Positions 1 through 12,218 of a DNA stretch of 64,000 nt are shown piece by piece. Position 1 is the first letter of the stretch, and each line of letters begins with the position of its first letter. Both the position numbers and the translations under genes were made by a program. The DNA is from Pochonia chlamydosporia 170 (taxonomy: Eukaryota > Ascomycota > Sordariomycetes > Hypocreales > Clavicipitaceae). The notes below the pieces were generated by a model. That model saw nothing but the letters and a program-made list of their open reading frames with translations. It was not told the DNA's origin and did no database searches. The DNA lies in NCBI RefSeq assembly GCF_001653235.2, contig NC_035796.1, forward strand, positions 1,984,001 to 2,048,000. The letters are read 5' to 3'.

Positions 1-82
1 GCCTCAAGGAAAATCTCCCCCCCATCGATGAATCAGGTTCCGAATAACACAAAATACAACACGACACATCTATTCTTATAAA

Positions 83-978
83 CTACAACTTCTCAAACGT
101 AGGCTTCTTCTTCGAAAACACACTCATCAACGCACTCGGCACATCACCCGCCTGCAGCGCCACCGAATTCCAAATAGTCGTATATCTCAGCGCCGCCGCC
201 GTGCCATTCTCCCTCCCATAATTCAAAAGCTCCTTCGTGCCCTGCACCGCAACGGGACTCTTCTCCGCCAACCGGCCTGCCATCTCCAGCGCCGCCTGCA
301 CCGTCCGCTCCTTATCCTCGTGCACCTGGCTCACGAAGCCGACCTGCAGCGCCTCGCGAGCGTCAAAGTCCCTGGCAGACATGCATACGTCCTTGACCCA
401 CGACGTAGAGCCCACAATCTTGGGTAGACGAGCCAGCGTGCCGATATCCGCCGCGAGCCCAATGTCCACCTCCTTGACGGCGAAGCGGGTATTCGAGGCC
501 GCGAGACGGACGTCCGCGCAGCACGAGATGTCGATGGCGAGACCTAGCGAGACGGCGTGGAGGACACAGATCACCGCTAGACAAGTTAGCATAGACCAAT
601 AGACTACAAAGAGGAACACATACGCTTCTCACACTTCTCCATCTCGGAAATACAAGTCTGAAACTCCTCAATATGCCCCCTCAAAGCCTTCGCCTTCCTC
701 GCGGGGTCCAGATCCCCCCCCTCTCCAGACAACGGCCCCTCAGAGCTCGCAGCCGAAACATCCAAACCCGCCGTAAAAGCCCTATCGCCCGCGCCGCTCA
801 ACACCACAACCCGCACGTCCGAATCATCGCTAAGCTGGCGGAACACACGGCCGAATTCAAGCCACACTGCTCTCGAGAAGGCGTTCAGTTTTGCAGGGCG
901 GTTGATTTCGAGATGTGCGACAAAGGGCGAGGGAAAGGTCACCCGCATGAATTCGTAGGAGGAGTAGGCGGACGCCAT
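83..978 (-). CDS. dci1: Delta(3,5)-delta(2,4)-dienoyl-CoA isomerase (enoyl-CoA hydratase/isomerase family)
   Basis: Two exons, 978-624 and 576-83, joined over a 47-nt intron (GTATGT donor, GCTAAC branch site, TAG acceptor), give a 282-aa protein of normal length for the crotonase family. The segment AFTAGLDV forms the expected oxyanion-hole region. The stretch KEVDIGLAAD is the dienoyl-CoA isomerase signature and places the known catalytic pair at Glu154 and Asp162, by analogy with mammalian ECH1. The enzyme shifts double bonds so that odd-numbered unsaturated fatty acids can enter beta-oxidation, normally in peroxisomes. The protein ends in -FEKL, which resembles a PTS1 signal but lacks the small first residue of canonical SKL, so the location is inferred. 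The start at 978 opens directly into the conserved domain (residues 10-20, FPSPFVAHLEINRP). Confidence 0.9.
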
Positions 979-1785
979 GGTGGTGGAAGTGGACAGCGGT
1001 TAAAAGAAGGGCGCCTGCAATTGATTGGTCTTGTAGAATTCTCCCACGATATAAAACTCGTGCTGCGCTGCTTCAATTTAAATGTAGTCACGGCTATGAT
1101 GGAGCTTGAATTTAGAGGTCCATCGTCAAGTCGGTTGCGCCGCCGGTTGCGATGAGCTAATCGCCGCGGAGCCGAGGCTCTGTTCACTTCGTCTCCACTT
1201 TCCCCAGTCTGCATGAAGTGTCAACCTCACATGCAAAGGGTCCATACCAATTCTTCCAAGCATCCGTCCGTTTGGGCTTTGATATTTGATACTTTGCTAA
1301 CACTTGGTGTGATGCGAATGCGAACTTGAACCCACTCTGAAAATTGCCATACATCTGAGTATTGGCTATCCCGTATTTGTTAACAAAGGAGTGATATCGT
1401 GGTTCCACTGATAGAATTCATGCCCTGAAACACGGCAGGCATGCCAGCTCCAAGTCCGTTAACTTCTATTGCTGTCAAGATTCACTCCCATTGTCAAGTC
1501 GATAAATTATCTTTTATGAACATTGCGGCCGTAGCCTAACATGGATTACTACCGTTACCTCAAGGCCAAGCAGTCAATCTGACCACTAGCCAAGCGAACC
1601 ACTACGAAGCAAAGTGTCGATTTGATAACCATTAACAGTACATAGCCTCCCTCTCCAAGGTTCAGACAGTTTTTGTCATTGTGCCTGCACCAAACTGATT
1701 TACATGCCCTGTCCTTGCCCGCGCAAAAAAAGAGTTAAAAAAGCAGAAACCAACCAATTCCATCGCGGCCATTTTCAGACGGTAT
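979..1785. other. Intergenic region, no gene seen
   Basis: This is the promoter side of the isomerase gene and the 3' side of the GH72 gene. The open frames here are short and show no recognisable protein features. I see no RNA gene or repeat. Confidence 0.5.
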
Positions 1786-3374
1786 TCACAGAAGCAAGGT
1801 GCCGCACAGAGTGAAAAGGACTGTAAGGCCAGTGACGATATAAGGTGCCTTATCAACGGCGCCAAGGGTCGAGACACCTGCGCTGTCGGACTCCTTAGCT
1901 CCGCCGCTGCCAGTGGGAGATGCTGAGCCGCCAGTGACGCTAGCGGTAGCGGTACCGCTGTCACCAGCGTTCTGGGAACCATCGCCATCGAGGTCAAAGC
2001 CAGGGCCCTGGCCGGCGCCGCTCTTCATATACTTTTGAGCCTGATCGGGCATCTGAGGGACGAGGCTGGGGTTAACCTGCCATCCAGCATCAGACGTAGG
2101 GCAACTGGCGGAGTGGGTGGTCGAAGCAGCACCGCCGGCGCCAGTGGGGGCAGGATTGGCCTTGAGAGCAGACTTGAAGGCGTCGTACTCATCCATTTTC
2201 TCGACAGTCTTGGCCTTGAGGCCGCCCTTGAGCTGAACGATGCCGTACTTGTTGTCCTCATACGAGTACTCGTACATCAGACCACCAGAGTAGACCCCAG
2301 TCATTTCGCTGTCCATCATGGCAGCAACCTCCTCAAACTTACGAGGCCGGTTGTCAATACATCCGTACTCGGACAAGCTGTAAGATAATACCGTCAGTCT
2401 TTGATTCACTGCGCCCAATGCGGGTGGAAACTGCAACTTACAAGATAGCAATGCCGTAGTCGGTGAAGTTCTTAACCTTCTGGTCCCAGCCTGCCTGCTT
2501 GAAGTTGGTGTTGCACCAAGAGTAGTCGTTGAAAGCGAAGAAATCGGATCGCATGTCATCGGAGCCGCAGTTCATGTAAAGAGCTGTCTGCATTCGGTTG
2601 GAAGAGACATCGGCAGCGGAGTAGCCGACTGGAACCTTGCGGAGACCACGGGAGTTCATGTAGTTCTTCATGTCACGAGTAACAGCCTTGACATAGGGAG
2701 CAGACTTGTCGGTGTTCTTTTCGTCGTTGATGACCTCGTTACCGGAGAAAAAGGCAAGAGTGTTGGGGTATTTGGCGAACATCTCGACGGTGGCAAAGAC
2801 ACTCTGGAGGTACTTGGCATTGTACGAGGGACCGGGGTTGCCACGGTTGATGGAGTACTTGGGGTTGTTGACATCGAGGACCAGATAAATACCGGCATCC
2901 TGAAGAGCCTTCATGCACTTGTCGTGGTTGAGCTTGTTGTCGACAGCATAGACACGGATTGTGTTGACACCAAGGTCCTTGAAGTTCTCAATATCGCGGA
3001 GACAGACGTCAGTGTCGCCAAGAGGATCCTCGTTGGCTGAAGAGCCGCCGGGCTGATAGTCAATACCGCGCAGGTAGAATCGCTCCTTGCCTTTCCAGAA
3101 AGCTGGACAAATGATGTTAGCACAAGTCTGGTTAAAGACGCCAGATAGTCGAGGCGGAGAAAGCCGTGAGGAGTACCACCGCCAGGTATCCAGGCGAATA
3201 TAAAGCGCGTCTACATGTTTAGAATAGAGGGAACTGAGGTGGCTTACCGTTGCCGGAAACTGTGACGGTAGGGAAGGTATCGCGCTTGGTGGGAGGCTCC
3301 TGTTCGGTGGGAGTCGGCGATGCGCTGACGGCGCCAATGGCAGCCAGGGCCGACGCAAATACGAAGCCCTTCAT
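1786..3374 (-). CDS. GPI-anchored beta-1,3-glucanosyltransferase, GH72 (Gas/Gel family)
   Basis: Three exons (3374-3248, 3102-2442, 2377-1786) encode 459 aa. Residues 1-19 are a signal peptide, followed by a KR processing site near residue 31. The GH72 domain then runs from about residue 43 (FWKGKERFYLRGIDYQPGG) to about 340. The acid/base Glu165 lies in FFSGNEV. The nucleophile Glu266 lies in FLSEYGC, which is completed only after splicing the second intron. A Ser/Gly/Thr-rich stretch and a C-terminal hydrophobic tail (IVTGLTVLFTLCGTLLL) indicate a GPI anchor. No CBM43/X8 cysteine module is present, so it belongs to the shorter Gel class. These enzymes elongate and branch beta-1,3-glucan at the cell surface. 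The start is chosen for the signal peptide; longer unspliced frames do not have one. Confidence 0.95.
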
Positions 3375-6249
3375 GTTCAATTGCTATCAGGCGGTAAGGC
3401 AAACGGTATCAAGTACAGTTGTCGTGATTTTAATGGTACGAATTGATGGTAATAAAATCCCCGAGAGAGTGGAGGGAAGTCAGCGAGAGGAAGTCAGCGA
3501 GGCCGAAATAATTAATAGCCAGGCGTACAAATTAGAAAGAAAAGAAGAAGAAAAAGTGAAAGGTCCAACAACGAGGGAGTTGGAACAATGCCAATGAAGT
3601 GGAAGCCGCACGAAGAAGTAACCAGCAAGGTGTTGTTGGAAGAGAGAAGGAGGTTCTACAAGAGGGAGGCGCGAGAGAGAGGGGAGGACATACTGTATGG
3701 AAGGACGGACCTTCACAGCCAGCCAACATGAGACTTGCGCGTGCATGTACCAAAAGTCCAAGACAGCACTACTGACATGCCAGAGTTGGACTGGGTCCAG
3801 GCACAACCATTCATGTTCAATGTCCAATACACCAGACTGACCATACCGGTGGAGGCTTGAAGCTGGTCACTGTGCGACTTGGCGGTTGAAAAGGCATCAG
3901 GGGGTGTGGCCATCAATTGCTACTCGAGAGATCGCCCATGTTGTTTCTGCTCCCTCCCTCTTGCCAGCATCTCAGGGGTGCCTCGATTGATCCACGCACC
4001 ACCACTCCAAAACAATGCCTCTAGTCACCCTCTCGTGCCATCCTCCTGTGCCATTCGAACCTTCAAACCTCCTCTCGCAGGAATCTGGCCAGGGACACGG
4101 AACAATGGCTTGCCCATTCAACGGCACTGAGCCACTTTCCCACCCATGTTACTGGTCAATCCACGCTGGTGGTGGATAAACGGGACAACACAAGAAGCGC
4201 CGCCAAGCTCGTTTTGACTGCTCGCCAAACCTTGAGAGACGCGGGTATTCCAAGTCGACCAAATTCAAAGCCACAGGATCTAAGCGGACGAGTCGTCCTC
4301 AAACAGTAACGGGGCATAACCAATATTAATCGTGATCGGATGCCACGGATTCACTCTAGGAGAATTCGGTGTCTACCAATATTGGAAAAGCAAGTCCTCA
4401 CGAGTCCCTCCTGATCTATTCCTGATCCATCTGTCAAGACGAGAAGGGAGATGGAGCCACAACTGATTTGTTTTCCAGGGATACAGTGTGAATGAAACTT
4501 CATGCTGCCGCCTCATTAACCCCATTTGCATGATTGCGACGTCTGATTCCCATGCCGCTAAGTATGCGGGAACAGTTGTAGGCTCAGGCTCCTATGCCAA
4601 TTTGCTATGCACGACTCTACATGATCGAGTTCTACTGATTGTTCAAACAGAATCCCTGGCACGACTGCTTGAGAGAGACCGAGTTCGTGTTCTATCGGGC
4701 CTGATTGCGTTGGCTTACTCTCTCAACCAGTTCAGCGCAAATTTGCTTGCATTCGCTGCACACATGCAACACCTGTCCATCTTCAACTACGACACGATGG
4801 GTACTACAGACAATGTTTGTTGATTTCCATCTTAGCCGGCCAACAATGTCAACTAGTTGCGAAATAGTTGCCCTTCTGCGCCTCGATGTCTTGAAACGAG
4901 TCGCCCATCAGTTACAGATTCATGATCCATGCCCGATCGTCCCCGTCCGAGCCAGGCCTGCCCCTGAAACCCACTGCCACCCATCCGCAACTTCTCCACA
5001 CTGTATGAGGGTTGGCGGGAGAGGGGGTGCGTGAACAATCCTGGGACACGCAAACACGACCATTCCCTTTCCACCCGCTGCTGGATACGTCAGGCGTGCT
5101 GGAGAGCAGTCTGGTGGGTGTAAAATTTCACATCTAGCAGTCCTGGTCTGGTGTGTGCACAGCCTCGCTCGTGTTAGGGACCAAACGAAGCCAAGTCATT
5201 GTAAATGTTCCATTTCTTCCAAACCGACGGGGTCAATACGCACCTTTTCTATAGTTAGAACACTCATCCACTTAACCCGGTAACAGGTACGGGCAACCAT
5301 ACCAAGCGTCTCGTCACTATGAGTGTTCCGTCTCAAGGTAGCAAGCACATCTTGACTCAGCGGCCAGTTCAAGACTCTTGAAATGCAGATAGCCGTCAAG
5401 ACCCTCACTCCCAGGCTCACCACACGTCATTGAGGGTCGTCCAGCAAGGGTTCACACGAGAGCCAAGGGTTGTTTCGCTACCCCATCTCTTCCCTGGCTA
5501 GTCTGACCGTGAGGCTTTACGCGCCTGTTGCTTTGGACATTACCCTTATCCACTTTGTAGCGCGATCGTCAGGGGCGTTTCCAGTTGAATCTCGAACCGG
5601 CATTCGGCACTCAAGAGGCGTAAATAATTGATGGTCAGTTCATGATAGTGATGCGTTGTTTTTGAGAGAACTTGTCTTAATCGTCTGTTCTCGGCGTGTA
5701 AGATGATGCTGGCCTTCTAGGCTATAATGGAGGCTAGGTTCGATCCGTAACGCCGCCAACGGTATCTTGGTGTGGTGTAGTTGACGTTCGTAAAACCCTG
5801 TTGCCAAGACTCTAGTTGAACGTAATCGCTCGTTAATCTTAGTGGTGCAGTCTCTACTAAAATAATGTCCCAGCATTAGGCGAATATTTTGTCACAATAG
5901 GCAACTCGACAAATAAGCAAACGTTAACATGGACTATTTTGACACATTAGGTGACAACTTTCTTTACCGTCATCCGCAGGCTACATTGTGTTCCGTATGG
6001 ACTCACGAACATACAGTTGCCCATCCTGACGCGACTATTTCATACTAAGGCGGGCAAATACTTATGACCACAGGTTGTAGCTCTGCTACCAATATCGCAT
6101 CTGCCATCTCAATAGCCGCATTTGGTATCTGCAGTCCGACACGAGAAACATCTCCTCAGTCACAGGTAACATCACCGACAAGGCAAACACGGTGCAACAA
6201 GTTCAAGACTATGCATTCCCAAGGGAATCTACCCAAACAAATTCGTCCT
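3375..6249. other. Gene-free region with purine-rich 5' leader of the GH72 gene
   Basis: About 2.9 kb without a supportable gene. The part from about 3470 to 3690 is purine-rich on the + strand, so it is pyrimidine-rich in the sense of the leftward GH72 gene, as fungal promoters and leaders often are. Open frames up to 115 aa show no domain and no codon pattern. A T-loop-like word near 5731 has no matching stem. Confidence 0.5.
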
Positions 6250-9200
6250 CTACAACTCAGGAACGTCAAAGAGTTCCGGTAAACCACCCCAATTCCCCTT
6301 GGTTCTCTCCTCCCAGTATCCCTCCTTACCAGTCTTAATCTTCCATACCTCCTCCCCATCAGGACTATCGTCCGCCTTCACGAACCACCTTGGCCGATGA
6401 ACATCCCCCCTGTCTTCCATCTCTCGGCGCCGAGCACGCTGCGCCTCCTCCAAGTTGTGTTTCCACTTCTCGGCGTCGTCCAAGTCGCCCTTCTCAGCGA
6501 GGCGTTGATCCGGACGCAGTCGCGTGTCCGTAGGGGCCATTTTATCCTTTTCGATTTCGGTGATTTCATTGAGACGAGCGGCAAAGAGCGTCATGCCGTA
6601 GGTTTGGGATGGGTTGTCCACCATTTTGCCGGCCTGCCAGATTTCCTCGCTGGCTGCTTTGCCGGGACCGACGGTTTTGAGGCTGCCGGTCCATGTGCCG
6701 GTTAGACCGCTGCCAGTGTCGCTGCCGTCGGGACTAAATGTAGTGACGTGAACGTCTTCGGCCCGCCCGCCAAACATGCCTTTGCTTTTGAACTCGACGC
6801 TGGCTTTGTGGCCGGTTGTGTCGTTGGATACGTGCATTGTTCCTACGGGCTCGACGTACTTTTCGCCCATGACGACGTTCCGGAGGAACATGGTTGCAAT
6901 GTTCCAAGAATATAGCTCGTCGTTGCCGTCTGCCAAGCGCAGGACGACTCGCACGCGGCCCTCTGTGGTAATTTCGGCGCTCTTGCCCCAGAACTTTTGC
7001 CCAGGAGCGGGTGAGTGGGAGAATGACCAGTTTGCCGAGTCAGCTTGCATGGCTAGCCTGACGGGTCGATGCTGAACCTTTTCTACGAGAAGTCGGAAAC
7101 CACCTGGAATATCCCTGCTTGTCCTGACAAGTTCAAACGTTTCACCAAGGAGGGGGTTGAACGGTTTGCGAATAGCTCGTTCCTTGGCTCGGCCGCCGCT
7201 GAATTGAGATACTGCAAATGCGGCGACAAAGAGTAGTCGTTCTGTTGCGCTCTTCTGCCTAGCCGCCTTGTCCAACAGTTGGGCATATTCGAGTGGCTCA
7301 GCAACCTTCTGGAGTAGGGAGATGGGTTCATTGGCGGACACAGGCATACTGATCGTGCTAAGATCCTTTCCGACATTCTTGCGAACGAATGCAATTAGAC
7401 TAGGTGGTTGGACTAGGGCAGGTGGAATTCCGGTTCTTCGAGTGATGGCTTGGTCTAGAGGGAGAGGTGTGAGATTTTTCGGCCGAACAGGATAGACGTC
7501 GCCAGCCCCTTCTGCACCGACTCCCTCTTCATCCTCGATTGAGGAAATGGACGAGCTTTCGTGAATGGATTCCTCTTCGGCATCGGTTTCTGGTGATTCG
7601 TCTTCGCTACCATCAATCTTGACAACACCAGATTTTGCATCCTCGGCATCAAAGAATTCGTCTGTGGATGTTGTTTCAATGCTCATACGAGAAGCGCCTC
7701 CGGCGGATGGAGGGTGAGGCAAACGGCGTCGCTTACTATTCGCGATCAGGGCGGTAAACTCGGAGACAACGGAATCGAGATCGGCTAGTAGAGCTTCGCA
7801 GTGACCATGCAGAGACTTCTCCTCCTGGGTTACACCACGAGACCTTCGCTTAGACGCGCGACGGGTAATAGTATCTGCGGCACCAGTGGTGCCTCCTGGT
7901 GATGGCAGAGCCGGAGAGGATAGCGAGTTTTGTTGAGCAGATGTTGGGTTGAGGCCAGATGCACTAGATTTGCGCTTCCAGAATGACTTCTTTTCCGCTG
8001 CTGGCGGGAAGTAACCATCCTTTCCATCTTCGTTTGAGATTACAGAACCAGGGGACAAAAACTGTCCACTAGGTGACGGTTTCGGCAATTGGGCAACTTC
8101 CTTGGTCAACCGGCGGAGGGCATCCCTTGTTCCTACTACACGACTGACAAGGGTCTCAACTTGCTGCCATTCAACGTTTTCGGTCTGGCATAATTCCGGC
8201 GTCTGCTTAAGCACGCGGCCATCGAGCTTCAAAGTGGGCTTTGACGGCTTGGTGAGTGTCTCGAGGCCGCGAGCGAGGCGACTAGCTCGCTCCAGTGCTC
8301 GCGCCCAGTCCTGAAACTCCCTGTCATTTGGCGCCCTCAGATGCCAAACCTCGGCCCCGGAATCAATGCTGATTTCTCTGCGTCTCTCATCAGCGGCAAT
8401 GGCAGCTAGACTAAGAGGAATGGCTCCGCGCAAGGCAGACGAGTTTCGGTTGTAGTAGTACGATAGAGTGCAAGTCGAATAATCCAGCGAGAAGAAGCGG
8501 CGGGCATAGCCCTGTCCCTTCTTGCGACGTCTCTTGGAGAGCGTGCCGACGTGATAGGCCAGAGGCGCACCAGTAGTGTCGCTCTTGCCGGCTGAAGAAG
8601 TTGCTCGTCCACGTCCATGGCTCGGGAGACTATCTACGGATGCCGAGGGACCGTTCTCATTGTTTGGGCTAGTATGCTTTCCCAGACTGGACTGGCTGTT
8701 CTGAGCATTCGGCAACTGCAGGTTGGGCAGGTGATTCGTCGTCTGGGGCGGGGCGCCGGTTGGATAGGTGAGAACAACGAATGTAGCCGTCTTGGAGGTT
8801 TGCTTGGAAAAGGTGTTGTCGAAAACTAGCCCGTACATGCCGCCATCGCCAGGGTGAACATCGTGTGTACCCCTGGAGACCTTGTCCGCCTCGCACTTCC
8901 CATGCCAAGAGATGGGGATGAAGCCCTTGCCGATTAAGAGGTCTTGCGCTGTAGTCTCCTTTTTGGGGAATCGACTGCCTTTGCCATCCGTGGTTCCGTG
9001 AATTGGACCGCCGTCGAGCTCGTCACCGTTCGCGGCGAGGATGGTAGTTGCGCCGCTGCCTGGATGCTTCACAATGCCAAAGTTACTGTTGTAGTAAAAG
9101 TGTCAGCAATGTTTGCGGTCGTAGGAGCTGTGTTATTTGACATTCGGTCTCGAAGGCACTGACATGGACTTCTTGTTCGGCTGCACACTCCACGAGAGGG

Positions 9201-9389
9201 TGTTATCCTCGTCGACCCTCACCCAGCGGACGATGTATGACTGTTTGGGGATCTGGTCAGCGCGAACTTGAAGATAGTAGCCATGATTGATGTTGGGATC
9301 AGATGCTGGGCTCTGCTGGCGCGGGGGCGGGGAGAGTGACAGCTGTCCCTTACCTTGCTATGGACCTCAAGCTTCTCAATGCCAGCCAT
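6250..9389 (-). CDS. OSH3: Oxysterol-binding protein related protein, Osh3 type (GOLD-PH-FFAT-ORD)
   Basis: Exons 9389-9354 (36 nt), 9240-9164 and 9085-6250 encode 982 aa. Residues 1 to about 145 resemble the Osh3 N-terminal GOLD domain (SYIVRWVRVDEDNTLSWSVQ, then SINFGIVKHPG). A PH domain lies at about 213-310 (YHVGTLSKRRRKKGQGYARR to the DWARALERASR helix). EFFDAED near residue 515 is a good FFAT motif, which binds VAP/Scs2 on the ER. The lipid-transfer ORD occupies about 590-960. The ORD fingerprint, EQVSHHPP in most family members, reads EKVQHRPV here (about residue 705), so the His-His pair is not intact. The protein probably acts at ER-plasma membrane contacts on PI4P. The tiny first exon is supported by good splice sites and by matching domain sequence. 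Confidence 0.92.
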
Positions 9390-12218
9390 GATGCCTGTTG
9401 TTGCACCGCAGGCTCGGTGTGGGAGGGAGGAAGTCTAGAGGTGGTGAGAAGCGCGGCTGGAAAGGCACATGCAGCAAGAACGAGAGTACACAAGGAGATG
9501 TCCTCTCAACAGCATGCCATGTCTCCCCTGGCGTAGTATATGTAGGCACCGACTTGGCGGGTTGGGAAAGGGTTGGGTTGGTGTGGCTGTCGCTGATGTC
9601 GGTCTCGGCAGCCCACGATCGCAAGGAAAAGCCGGGGAGTAATAAGGCTTTGAACTCAGAGATGCAGGAAGTTTGTGCAAGGCAGAGCTGATGTCAAGGG
9701 ACCAGAGTGGCCGAGGTATCATACGGAGAGCTGCAGTCGGGCGCCACGGAAGTCTGCTGGTCACGGCGAGAGGACATGGACACATGCGTGCAGCTGGCCA
9801 ACGGGAGCCGGATGTTTTGGACCAGCAGAACTGGCTGGCACTGGGACCAGCTTGGACGTTGGCGATTTGATGTGCAGCGGAGACTTGGCGACTCCAGTTG
9901 ACCCTTGCAGGGTGCTGACATGGGGCTGACCACTGAACACTGCTCGACTGCACGGTGCATCTCCAGCAGTTCAATGTTGAATTATGCCACGCCGCCAAAT
10001 GCATGTGCACAGCAGGCCAGGCAGTTCCATGTCACTGGCAACATGAACGATGCACTGGAGAACACTAGACATGTGGCCTCTCAAAGCATGACCTGTGGCT
10101 CATGCCATGTTGTCCAATGTCAGTGGAAGGCATGAACATGTCAAGGCTGGCTGGCTTCACTTGGTGCACGGCCACATCTCGCAGCAGACGCAAGTCCGAT
10201 GTGAAGTATGAACACTCTGAATTAATATCTCTGTTCCACGACAATATGTGGTCATTGCCATGTGGCCTTCAATTTTGTTTACCTCAATAGCACTCACTCC
10301 GTCGTTGCGCGATTATCCATCTCCATATGTGGCATCGGGATGCACGGATGGAGGTACGGACCAACTCCTCCAACCGCACCGGCCGATTCATCTGGTTTTA
10401 GTCGGGAAGCCACGGTAATCGGTAAATATGGGAAACCGGATGGCAAAATCAACTAAAACATTCACATTTAAACAAGTATCTGGTTGAGTAAGACAGCCAG
10501 CCACCCCAGGGCCTCCGAACAAGGCCAGGTGTCTCGTGTCTCGCGGTCTGATCCGGCCGTGGGAAACTGCTGACAAGGATGAAGTCTCGTATGTGCCATC
10601 AACAGCCTTGCGCTTTACTCGTGTCAGCGGGTGATGTGGACATGTTGGCCGATATCATCATGCGCAACCGTCTGATAATCTACGATCTTTTGGCACTGCA
10701 AGCACCGGCATTGATGACGAAGTCTTAATGTTGTCGCTGGAGCCTTGCAAAGACTGCCCTGTAGTTAAGCAGTCGACAGACTACTTAAGTACATGGCCAT
10801 ATGGGTCAAGCATTCTCAGGAAGAGGAGCAAGCAGAGTTCCTGGCTCTACCTTTCAAACCATACGGTTATTGTGCATAGTCCTGTGCTGCACAGGCTGGG
10901 ATACAATTGATATATGACTGGCACGTCCACCATGCACTTCTACTGCACCAACGACGGCACAGTCGCCTCAATGCTTCTGAAATAGACCACGCAAGGCGAC
11001 GGTTGACTCGAGTCAACGTCTTTGGCGAAGGACCGTGCCTCTTGGTTCATGACCAATTTTGCCGTGGGTGGTGGCGGTTGAAGAATCCTATCAGACCAGA
11101 CACTAATTCTATTTATGAATTCTTCTTAGCACGTGCGACATTCCACCAAGAACAATCCTGCAGTCTTGTGCGGGAACTTGCCCGCCCAGTTTTGCGTTGA
11201 CATGCAGATCGTCACATAATGAGGTGAAGTCGTGACATGGACGGCCTGGCATAAAAGCATATAACCTTCCATTATTCCTTGGGGTCTGCACCCTGCATCG
11301 ATAGTGCCAATGTCTGCATCCATGGGTGTTCCAAGGGATCCAATTCTTCATGGTGCGTCCAAGAACGGAGGAGATCGAGGGCAAACTACTCCGTATTGAG
11401 ACTGGAAGCTGTTGTCTGTCTGTCATCTGTCACCAAACAGCTTCAGGGTTCAATGTTGGCGGATCAGTTGGATTCAGGGGGACACCTGGACTGACATGCA
11501 GCGCCATCACCAAAAATGGCACCAAAAGCCCGGTGCCAGATTCTGCCCTTCCAGTCACCTGCTTGACCTGCAACAAATGGACCACTCACCTGCGACTGGA
11601 GCCCCCGACACCCGTCAACTGGATCAATCTTCGGCGCTACTTGAGCACTCAACTCAACTTTGACCTGCCAAGCGTCGAGTCTGGTCAACTTCCATTTTGG
11701 CTAAACCCCCACTGTGGAGCGGACCATGCGTTGGGCTGGGATTGAAGACCCCAGTTCGTATCATTTGGGCACTCTATTGATTGGTGAGAGCTTGCTAGGC
11801 CGCATTTGACTCTCCTTTTCTGCCAAATCGTCCATCACTCCTCGAACATTGAACCTTCTTCGACATCGCAACCTTTTGTCCGGGTTGAGAGTTGCGCTCC
11901 TAAGCGTCTTACTACGCTTTTCCGTCCTTCTTCCTGTTGTTTTGCATCGCCTGTTTCTCTCTGTCAAGTCCTAACCTCTACTCGACAATCGTGGGTGCTC
12001 GAAATTTGCTTTCTGACCCTTCCCGATCCTTGTCCATCCTCAACATGGTCCGCGAATAACTTCCGTCTTTTCTCGCACGCGACTGCTTCCCACGCTCATT
12101 CCCGCCATTCCAATTCGATTTCCTCGCTATCGAAGCGCTTTATCCTGCATACGGAGTCCTGAACAAATATTTTTTGCAATACCCTACAATATATAGTACA
12201 CTATAATCGTCCTACACC
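9390..12218. other. Gene-free region between divergent OSH3 and ArfGAP genes
   Basis: 2.8 kb that must contain both promoters. The frames seen (for example 9435-10010, minus) are rich in Cys, Trp, His and Ser with no domain, and are probably chance. The last 400 bp before the ArfGAP start is pyrimidine-rich, as expected of a leader. Confidence 0.5.

Noticed and set aside
5690..5760. tRNA-like T-loop word GGTTCGATCC
   Set aside because: Flanking bases do not form the T stem and no acceptor or anticodon stem can be placed.
9435..10010. 191-codon minus frame between OSH3 and the ArfGAP gene
   Set aside because: No domain, odd composition rich in Trp, Cys and His; it extends into the OSH3 upstream region and has no splice support.
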